Assembly: GCF_001899645.1 (NCBI RefSeq) | Contig: NZ_MKVV01000080.1 | Span: 59,475-92,762, forward strand | Source: Pseudonocardia sp. 73-21 | Lineage (GTDB): Bacteria; Actinomycetota; Actinomycetes; Mycobacteriales; Pseudonocardiaceae | DNA length: 33,288 nt | Direction of reading: 5' to 3' | Shown: positions 23,419-28,249 of the stretch, in pieces | Layout of the letters: every line of letters starts with the position of its first letter | How positions within the stretch are numbered: the first letter of the stretch is position 1 | Translations under genes and position numbers: made by a program | The notes under the pieces: model-generated | The model's database searches: none | What the model was told of the DNA's origin: nothing | Seen by the model: only the letters and a program-made list of their open reading frames with translations

Positions 23419-24104
23419 ACCTCGCCGCCCTGCTCGCAGAGCGCCCGGTTGTACTGCTCGACTTCGACGGCCCCATGTGCGCCGTGTTCGGCGGGACGCT
23501 CAGTGCACCGGAGGTCGCCCGTCGACTTACCCAGGCCGCACGCGGCCAAGGTGTGCAGCTCCGCGCCGACCTCGACGGAACCGGCGACCCGTTCGACGTC
23601 CTCAAAGCGGCAGCCCAGAACGGGCCAGACGATGCGGCACGCGTTGAAGCCCTGTTGCGCATCGAGGAGGTACAGGCCGTCTCCACAGCCCCGATCACCG
23701 ACGGGCTACACGCCGCACTCGCCGCACTCCGAGACAGCGCGCACCGCACCACCGTCGTCAGCAACAACTCCACCGCCGCCGTCCACGCCTTCATCACTGC
23801 CCACAGCCTGCACGACCTCATCCGGGGTGTGATCGCTCGTGCCGAGCCAAACCCCGCGCTCCTGAAACCAAGCCCCCATCTGGTCCATCAGGCCATCGCG
23901 GACAACCGGGCCAGGCCCGAGCAGTGCATCCTCATCGGGGACTCCGACACCGACATCATCGCCGCACACCACGCCGGAGTCGCCGCCGTCGCCTACGCGA
24001 ACAAGCCCGGCAAGGTCGGCGCCCTCCAGGCCCAGCACCCCGAGGCCGTCATCACCCACCTCGACGACATCACCCGAGCGTCAAAACTCCCCTACGTTTC
24101 CTAG
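23415..24104 (+). CDS. HAD-superfamily hydrolase coupled to the GntR regulator
   Basis: A 229-residue protein from a GTG overlapping the regulator's stop. The HAD motifs are complete: motif I LLDFDGPMC with Asp16/Asp18, motif II VVSNNS, motif III Lys in LLKPSPH, and motif IV GDSDTDI. Between motifs I and II is a helical cap, as in phosphoglycolate-phosphatase-like enzymes. It should be a soluble Mg-dependent phosphatase of a small metabolite. Its position matches that of pSAM2 pif, a Nudix hydrolase of the regulatory cluster that acts in transfer immunity. This protein could play a comparable signalling role, by removing or making the GntR ligand. That is inference. Confidence 0.85.
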   Translation: MNLAALLAERPVVLLDFDGPMCAVFGGTLSAPEVARRLTQAARGQGVQLRADLDGTGDPFDVLKAAAQNGPDDAARVEALLRIEEVQAVSTAPITDGLHAALAALRDSAHRTTVVSNNSTAAVHAFITAHSLHDLIRGVIARAEPNPALLKPSPHLVHQAIADNRARPEQCILIGDSDTDIIAAHHAGVAAVAYANKPGKVGALQAQHPEAVITHLDDITRASKLPYVS

Positions 24105-24508
24105 GCGCGCATGCCGCTCACCTGCGTGTTCAGACTTTCCATACTTGTTCAAGGCGGCGCCTGACGGCGCCGCGCGGCGCTCTGCCTGATGCAGCCGCGA
24201 ACGCTCGCGCGGGGCATGCGGCCTCCGGCCGGTCCCCGCGCGGCGCACGGCTGCGCGCGAGGGCGCCGCAGGACTCCCGGCACCTCTTCAACTTTCACCT
24301 AATTAGAGCAGTGTGTCGTTCACTGATGAGCGAGAACCGCCCGTCGTGCGCGGACTAGACTCCGACAATTAATTCCGTGCGCAGTCGGAGTCTAGTCCGC
24401 GCACGACGGGCATGTAGGACCAGTTACCCAGCAGCGTCTTGCGGTTTCACCGCTTCGGTCCTTACGTGTATCTTCAGGGGGGATCGATCAGACTCTACGG
24501 AGGTCGCA
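24105..24508. other. Structured intergenic region between the HAD gene and the DUF3800 gene
   Basis: This 404-bp stretch has no convincing gene. Its first part (about 24150-24290) is dense in GC-rich dyads. GCGGCGCC-TGAC-GGCGCCGC spans 24154-24173. A 14-bp palindrome GCGCCGCGCGGCGC lies at 24167-24180. CGCGCGGGG (24206-24214) pairs with CCCCGCGCG (24234-24242). The 10-mer CGCGCGGCGC occurs at 24171 and 24237. After an AT-richer stretch comes the 28-bp inverted repeat listed separately. Such structure fits an origin (double- or single-strand), a transfer locus, or terminators; I cannot decide between them. Confidence 0.5.
24339..24411. repeat. 28-bp perfect inverted repeat with 17-nt AT-rich loop
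   Basis: Arms 24339-24366 and 24384-24411 are exact reverse complements (28 of 28; the left arm begins GCCCGTCGTGCGCGG). The loop 24367-24383 begins AATTAATT. There is no T run. It is longer than usual actinomycete terminators. It lies 98 bp upstream of the DUF3800 start. Candidate roles are a strong terminator, a single-strand origin for rolling-circle replication, or a scar of cargo acquisition. Confidence 0.85.
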
Positions 24509-25177
24509 GTGGCAACCGTCTACGTCTTCGCAGATGAGACGGGCAACTTTGATTTCTCGCGAAATAATGGCGCCAGCAAGTATTTCGGTGTTGGCACGAT
24601 CGTTCTCCGCGACAATCAGCCGGAAGCCCTCTCAGCTGAGCTTGGCCAGCTCCGGCGCACCCTAGCCTGGCGAAACCAGGGCCTGGACTCGTACTTCCAT
24701 GCCACCTGTGACGCGCAGGCCGTGCGTGATGAAGTTTTCCAGGTTATTGGTCGCCATGACTTCACGTTCTACGCAACCATGTTCGAGAAGTCCAAGGCTC
24801 AGCCCCAGCTAAGAACCAGCGAACACATGTTCTACAAGTACTGCTGGTTCTACCACCTTAGACATCTCGCATCTCGCGAAATCCACCAGGGTGACTCACT
24901 CTTTCTTGCAGCTGCTGAGATCGGAACCAAGAAGAGCAGGGCAGTCTTTCGACAGTCGGTGAATGACGTACTGAGTCAGTGTGTCAGCTATCGGGTTCCG
25001 CGCGTCCTTGCTTTCTGGCCCAACGCCAGCGATCCCTGCCTGCAGGTCGCCGACTATTGCACATGGGCAGTGTCCCGCAAATATGAGCGGAACGATCTAC
25101 GGTCGTACAATCTGATCGCAAATAAAATACGTGGGGACTTCGACATATTCAGAAGTGGTACACATCATTATTATTAA
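24509..25177 (+). CDS. DUF3800 domain protein, probable cargo gene
   Basis: A 222-residue protein from a GTG with GGAGG upstream; a longer frame back to 24377 would start inside the inverted repeat. The N-terminus MATVYVFADETGNF (Asp9, Glu10) and the C-terminal CLQVADYCTWAVSRKYE are the two hallmark motifs of DUF3800, thought to be an RNase-H-like fold with acidic active-site residues. Family members often occur in mobile elements and near defence genes; their biochemical activity is not settled. GC is clearly lower than in its neighbours (the coding lines include runs such as GCGAAATAATGG), and it ends in HHYY coded by AT-rich triplets. These are signs of recent transfer. The domain call is good; the function is unknown. 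Confidence 0.8.
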   Translation: MATVYVFADETGNFDFSRNNGASKYFGVGTIVLRDNQPEALSAELGQLRRTLAWRNQGLDSYFHATCDAQAVRDEVFQVIGRHDFTFYATMFEKSKAQPQLRTSEHMFYKYCWFYHLRHLASREIHQGDSLFLAAAEIGTKKSRAVFRQSVNDVLSQCVSYRVPRVLAFWPNASDPCLQVADYCTWAVSRKYERNDLRSYNLIANKIRGDFDIFRSGTHHYY

Positions 25178-25193
25178 CTCGAGAGAAAGCGAA

Positions 25194-25250
25194 ACCTCTG
25201 TCAACTAGCTGCAAGCAGCAGAGCCCCGGGGCTCTTTCGTCGACAGAGGT
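25194..25250. terminator. Nested hairpin downstream of the DUF3800 gene
   Basis: An outer pair ACCTCTGTC (25194-25202) / GACAGAGGT (25242-25250) encloses a perfect 16-bp palindrome AGAGCCCCGGGGCTCT (25220-25235) followed by TTCG. It starts 16 bp after the DUF3800 stop. Likely a terminator; the outer pairing makes a larger cruciform possible. Confidence 0.6.
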
Positions 25251-25282
25251 CGCAGCAACGACTGTACCCGTGGCTCGTGGAC

Positions 25283-25354
25283 CTGTCTACAGGCAGGCAC
25301 GACTTGTCCACAGTCTCGTTCGAGTTATCCACAGCGCTACAAGAGCTGTCCACA
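25283..25354 (+). repeat. Array of four DnaA-box-like 9-mers with exact 21-bp period
   Basis: CTGTCTACA (25283), TTGTCCACA (25304), TTATCCACA (25325) and CTGTCCACA (25346) each start exactly 21 bp after the previous one, and each is followed by G. TTATCCACA is the classical DnaA box and TTGTCCACA the preferred high-GC actinomycete form; the other two differ from them at 1-2 positions. The spacers are not conserved. The 21-bp spacing places all boxes on one DNA face. This suggests binding of DnaA (or a protein with its specificity) as an ordered filament. Confidence 0.8.
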
Positions 25355-25682
25355 GTCTGCCCTCGCCGGGCGGCAGGTCTCGGAGATGAAGGGTCTGCGG
25401 CGCACGTCCCAGTGAGGGTGGTGGGTGCGGGTCGCGTCATCTCCTCGACCTCCCGGAGGGCTACCACACGGCGGCCCGGGCGCATGCTTGGCGAGATCGG
25501 CTCACGACCAGCGGGCAGGATGCGCCCGGACCACCGCGCGGTCGGGCGTTGCCAGGTCGAGGAGATGACGCTCCGGTCCCGCCGTGGTCAAGATCAGAAC
25601 GGCCGGCAAGGCAGCAGGAAGGCATCACGACGCCCGGCACTACCCAGCACGGGCCGGTCACGCAGGACTAACCTCTCTACAC
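25355..25682. other. Intergenic region after the DnaA-box array
   Basis: In these 328 bp I see no convincing gene, RNA or strong dyad. Open frames run across it on both strands, but their translations are Arg/Ser/Pro-rich low-complexity sequence typical of non-coding high-GC DNA. It probably contains the promoter for the small gene at 25683. Confidence 0.4.
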
Positions 25683-25946
25683 ATGCGGTTGCAGATACTC
25701 GCGAGCGCGCAGGCACAGTTCCCGCCGAGCGCCAACAAGACCGTCATGGTCGACAACGCGTGGAAGCCAACGGGTGGCGCGACGCGGCCACAGCCAAATG
25801 GCATGGACGGCTGGACTCACGTCGGCGAGCCCGCGACCCGCGGCGTGGTCAACGGCCTGCGTGATCAGGGCTTCACCTGGGTTAACCTGCAGACAAGCGG
25901 TACCGCCAACCAGTTCCGCGACGTCCCTATCTCGATCTTGATTTAG
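25683..25946 (+). CDS. Small cargo protein of unknown function
   Basis: An 87-residue protein from the ATG at 25683 (the open frame begins at 25584, but its upstream part is Arg/His-rich and unlike protein). No clear ribosome site precedes the ATG, so it may be leaderless or start elsewhere. The sequence is compact and soluble: MRLQILASAQAQFPPSANKT, NGMDGWTHVGEPATRGVVNGLRDQGFTWVNLQTSG and a hydrophobic end (VPISILI). I recognise no family. It lies between the DnaA-box array and the next small gene (46 bp away), which could be in the same unit. Whether it is a gene at all is moderately likely. Confidence 0.5.
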   Translation: MRLQILASAQAQFPPSANKTVMVDNAWKPTGGATRPQPNGMDGWTHVGEPATRGVVNGLRDQGFTWVNLQTSGTANQFRDVPISILI

Positions 25947-25992
25947 CGAGACACGGCCGTGAACGTCATGAGCCGGCCGCTACGATCTCACG

Positions 25993-26406
25993 ATGCCGCT
26001 CACCGCTACCCAACAACGCAACGCAGTATCACAGGGCCTCGCACTTGGGCTTCTGTTGCGCGGGCGGTCTGAGCTGCCGCTCAACAAGTTTGCCGTCGAC
26101 CTCGCGTTCGAGGGCGCATGGCGATCCTGGGCCTACCGGAGTTCCTTCTCCCAGGTCGCTACCGACATGCGAAATGGATCCGGCGGCCAACGTGTCGCGA
26201 CGCGGGCGACGAGCAGTAAGAGGGTCACCGGTGTGTGGTGGTCCGATGCTGACGGCAGGTGGACTGTCACCAGCGTTGACGACTTGGACCTTACGGACCC
26301 GGCCGACGTTGAGTTCGTCCTGAGCGTCATCGCCGGTGACCTTCCGCTCGAAGCGTGGCAGGACCTAACAACGGAATTCCTGGCCAGGCTTGACCGAGCT
26401 CCCTAG
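25993..26406 (+). CDS. Small cargo protein of unknown function
   Basis: A 137-residue protein starting MPLTATQQRNAVSQGLALGLLLRG. The N-terminal half is helical with aromatic residues (FAVDLAFEGAWRSWAYRSSFSQV). A basic Gly/Arg/Thr loop follows, then a strand pair (TGVWWSDADGRWTVTSVDDLDL) and an acidic helical end (DPADVEFVLSVIAGDLPLEAWQDLTTEFLARL). GC is lower than chromosomal neighbours. No ribosome site is obvious before the ATG. It may form a unit with the 87-residue gene upstream. I do not recognise a family; position at the cargo end suggests an accessory role. Confidence 0.55.
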   Translation: MPLTATQQRNAVSQGLALGLLLRGRSELPLNKFAVDLAFEGAWRSWAYRSSFSQVATDMRNGSGGQRVATRATSSKRVTGVWWSDADGRWTVTSVDDLDLTDPADVEFVLSVIAGDLPLEAWQDLTTEFLARLDRAP

Positions 26407-26413
26407 AGAGCTA

Positions 26414-26433
26414 CCGGTACAAATCCGGTACAA
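26414..26433 (+). repeat. Short direct repeat CCGGTACAA
   Basis: CCGGTACAA occurs at 26414-26422 and 26425-26433, one helical turn apart, just after the stop of the 137-residue gene and in the gap before the convergent membrane protein gene. It may be a protein-binding site or chance. Confidence 0.3.
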
Positions 26434-26559
26434 GGCAGAGCCGATCAGGCCCACCACCAGACGACACGAACCGGCAGGTCAGAGCGTCGGACACAATATC
26501 GCCACAGGTCAGGCGCAGTTCACCGACAACTGCATCGGGCAGTGCCGCCTGCGTGCGCG

Positions 26560-27117
26560 CTATTTGGGATTCGCAGGTCGCTGGCGCTTCTTGGTCCCCA
26601 TCAGTCCACGAGGCGTATAGGACGGCCCGAGTTCTGACGCTGGTGGCGGGACTTGCGGTCGGGCTGCGCGGACCTGCCGGGCCCGCTCCCGCGCAGCTTC
26701 GGCTTGAGCCACGAAGTACGCAGTACGAGCAGCGAGGTCATCGACCGACGGGGCAGGCGGTACGGGAGTGGGCGACGCGACAGGAGCAGTCCTCTTGCGC
26801 TGCTGGACGATCAGGAACGGGGCTGCGATCAGCAGCAACGCCGCGAGAACCACCAGGCTGACCTGCCAGAACTTCACGACGGCGTACACCAGGAGAATCA
26901 GAGCGAAGATCAGCACGAGGACAGCACCAACACTAGGCTCGCTGTTCTTACGGCGCCGAGTCCGGCCGCCCACCCGTCCCCCGACTCGGATACCTGGGAA
27001 GATCGGCACGCTGATCCAAAGCCCCATGTGCAGCACGTCGCCGTCGATCATCAGCACGTTACGAAAGAGATCGCCCTCGCCGGGCGGGCGGATCTCCGGG
27101 ATGGGTGGGCGTGCCAT
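26560..27117 (-). CDS. Membrane protein of unknown function near attR
   Basis: A 185-residue protein if started at MARPPIPEIRPPGEGD (27117); an upstream in-frame ATG at 27159 would give 199 residues but would overlap the CGGGCC repeat array. Neither has a clear ribosome site. After a Pro/Gly-rich N-terminus with a Gly/Arg run (RVGGRVGGRTRRRK) there are two adjacent hydrophobic segments (VGAVLVLIFALILLVYAVV and VSLVVLAALLLIAAPFLIV). A helical tail rich in Ala/Arg follows (RTAYFVAQAEAARERARQVRAA), then a basic end. Unknown family. It is the last gene before the right attachment site and points inward. Confidence 0.6.
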   Translation of the reverse strand: MARPPIPEIRPPGEGDLFRNVLMIDGDVLHMGLWISVPIFPGIRVGGRVGGRTRRRKNSEPSVGAVLVLIFALILLVYAVVKFWQVSLVVLAALLLIAAPFLIVQQRKRTAPVASPTPVPPAPSVDDLAARTAYFVAQAEAARERARQVRAARPQVPPPASELGPSYTPRGLMGTKKRQRPANPK

Positions 27118-27130
27118 CGAGCGCGAGCAG

Positions 27131-27183
27131 CGGGCCACGTCGGGCCATTCACGGGCCATTCCGGCCGGTCAACAGCGGTCAAC
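27131..27183. repeat. Right-end CGGGCCATT and CGGTCAAC repeats, candidate integrase arm sites
   Basis: CGGGCCACG (27131), CGGGCCATT (27141) and CGGGCCATT (27152) are spaced 10 and 11 bp apart. CGGTCAAC is repeated at 27166 and 27176. The first motif matches the left-end array at 14974-15005. The array lies about 87 bp inside attR; the left one is about 71 bp inside attL. Confidence 0.45.
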
Positions 27184-27246
27184 GACGGCCTGGCCCGACC
27201 GGGCCCGCGCGCAGGTCAGACCCCCTGGCCCACCGTGACAACCTGG

Positions 27247-27291
27247 TTCCCAAGCTGAATATGCGGGTTCGATTCCCGTCATCCGCTCCAC
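27247..27291. repeat. attR: attR core: right 45-bp direct repeat (tRNA-Gly 3' fragment)
   Basis: Exact copy of 14859-14903, starting in the anticodon loop and running through the CCA. There is no 5' half of a tRNA before it, so it is not a functional tRNA. It is the remnant of the original chromosomal tRNA 3' end displaced by integration. Confidence 0.95.
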
Positions 27292-27348
27292 ACCCGAGGA
27301 CCACGTGAGGCCCGGGACGGGTTTCGCGTGCCGGCCCATGATCGCCCC

Positions 27349-28080
27349 TCAGGTCAGGTGGCGGGCGAAGAAGCGGTTCCCGTCGTCCCCCTCGAACTGT
27401 GGGACGCCGGTGTGGCCGCCCATGTTGGCGTGCAACGTCTTCTCCGTGGTTCCGAAGGCGTCGAACAGGTCCAGGGCCATCTGCCGGTCGTTGCCCTCGT
27501 CGTCCCACTGCAGCAGGACCAGCAGCGGGATGGTGACCTGCCGGGCCTCCTCGAGGATGGCGCGGGGCACGAAGCTTCCGGCGAAGAGGACGGCGGCCGA
27601 GATGCGTGGCTCGAGCACCGCCAGCCGGACGCCGATGGCGATCACCCCTCCCGCGAACCCGACCGCGCCACCGATCCCGGGCAGCGCGACGAGGGCGTCG
27701 AGGGTGGATCGCCATTCCGGGACCGCCTGGTCGACCAGTGGGAGGACGAGCCGGTCCACGGTCTCGTCGTCGACCGGTTCGCCGGCCCGCAGCGCCCGGC
27801 GCATGTCGGCGCGGGCCTCCTCGACCGCGGTGAGACGCGGCCGGTCACCGCTCCCGGGGAGCTCGATGGTGGCCGCGGCCCAGCCCTGCGCCGCAGAGGC
27901 CCGCGCCCGGGCGCTGAGGCGGGGGTACGTCCGGTCCAGACCGCCGGGGTGGCCGAGCAGGATCAGCGGGGCCGGCGCGGACACGGAACCCGGCGTCCAC
28001 AGGATTCCGGGGATCCCGCCGAGGGTGAACCGGCGCTCGAGGACGCCGTCGTCGAGGCGCTGTTCGGTGGTGAATCGCAT
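27349..28080 (-). CDS. Dienelactone-hydrolase-like alpha/beta hydrolase with Ala at the nucleophile position
   Basis: A 243-residue protein, ATG at 28080 with GAAAGG upstream. It has the fold pattern of the alpha/beta hydrolase family: PLILLGHPGG (oxyanion region), nucleophile elbow VGFAGGVIAIG, the acid in LLQWDDEGND, and the catalytic His in NMGGHTGVPQF near the end. The elbow reads Gly-Phe-Ala-Gly-Gly where GxSxG is expected. Codon GCG replaces what would be a TCG serine, and no other GxSxG exists in the protein. Acid and His are kept. It may be inactive, act by another nucleophile, or have a non-hydrolytic role. Upstream are a candidate promoter, a 17-codon leader and a hairpin. Confidence 0.8.
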   Translation of the reverse strand: MRFTTEQRLDDGVLERRFTLGGIPGILWTPGSVSAPAPLILLGHPGGLDRTYPRLSARARASAAQGWAAATIELPGSGDRPRLTAVEEARADMRRALRAGEPVDDETVDRLVLPLVDQAVPEWRSTLDALVALPGIGGAVGFAGGVIAIGVRLAVLEPRISAAVLFAGSFVPRAILEEARQVTIPLLVLLQWDDEGNDRQMALDLFDAFGTTEKTLHANMGGHTGVPQFEGDDGNRFFARHLT

Positions 28081-28092
28081 GGTCGTGCCTTT

Positions 28093-28119
28093 CGGGAGTG
28101 CTCGCAGGCGGCGCTCCCG
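28093..28119 (-). promoter_or_regulatory. Leader hairpin just before the hydrolase ribosome site
   Basis: On the minus strand CGGGAGCGC (28119-28111) pairs with GCACTCCCG (28101-28093), 9 bp including one G-T pair, with a 9-nt loop. It ends directly at the GAAAGG ribosome site. Its 5' arm can also pair with GCTCCC inside the leader ORF (28156-28151), giving two mutually exclusive structures. Confidence 0.4.
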
Positions 28120-28125
28120 GACGAC

Positions 28126-28179
28126 CTATCGCCCGACCGTGGCCCCGGAGGGGAGCACCCATGTCGATACTGCGTTCAC
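28126..28179 (-). CDS. Candidate 17-residue leader peptide upstream of the hydrolase
   Basis: GTG at 28179 with a perfect AGGAGGT ribosome site 7 bases upstream. It encodes MNAVSTWVLPSGATVGR and a TAG stop, ending 45 bp before the hydrolase ATG. The ribosome site is better than those of most genes here. Its place between a promoter-like sequence and a hairpin suggests a translational attenuator, but a chance ORF cannot be excluded. Confidence 0.4.
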   Translation of the reverse strand: MNAVSTWVLPSGATVGR

Positions 28180-28215
28180 GGGTACCACCTCCTCGGTCTC
28201 TCGCACGGCATGCCG

Positions 28216-28244
28216 ACCGTAGCGATCGTCGGTGCCGTCGCCAA
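28216..28244 (-). promoter_or_regulatory. Candidate promoter for the leader-hydrolase unit
   Basis: On the minus strand TTGGCG (28244-28239) and TACGGT (28221-28216) are separated by exactly 17 bp. They match actinomycete vegetative -35/-10 patterns (TTGnnn, TAnnnT). Transcription would start near 28209, about 30 nt before the leader ORF. Confidence 0.4.
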
Positions 28245-28249
28245 CAGGT

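Larger units (their letters stand above)
14859..27291. mobile_element. pSAM2-like actinomycete integrative and conjugative element (AICE) in tRNA-Gly, about 12.4 kb
   Basis: Bounded by the 45-bp direct repeats 14859-14903 and 27247-27291 (period 12,388 bp). In order from the tRNA it carries integrase, excisionase, a RepSA-like replication initiator, small coupled genes, a TraSA/FtsK-like translocase, small genes, an operator region, a GntR regulator with a HAD phosphatase, and lower-GC cargo. This is the layout of AICEs, which excise, replicate by rolling circle and transfer double-stranded DNA by a single hexameric translocase. All core modules look intact, so the element may still be active. 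No relaxase or type IV secretion gene is inside it. Confidence 0.93.

Noticed and set aside
25283..25354. Possible CRISPR array
   Set aside because: The repeats are only 9-10 bp with 11-12-bp spacers and no cas genes; they match DnaA boxes instead.
25201..25485. 94-residue minus-strand ORF with repeated VDxS heptads, and the plus-strand LST-repeat ORF over the same DNA
   Set aside because: The heptads come from the 21-bp-spaced TGTGGA(C/T)A boxes being read in frame; the rest is low-complexity. The DNA boxes, not a protein, explain the pattern.
26393..26440. Possible attachment site or insertion-sequence end at the CCGGTACAA pair
   Set aside because: The repeats are short, direct and adjacent, with no transposase nearby; kept only as a minor repeat.
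27247..27291. Second tRNA-Gly gene
   Set aside because: Only the 3' part from the anticodon loop is present; the D arm and 5' acceptor strand are missing. It is the attR core.
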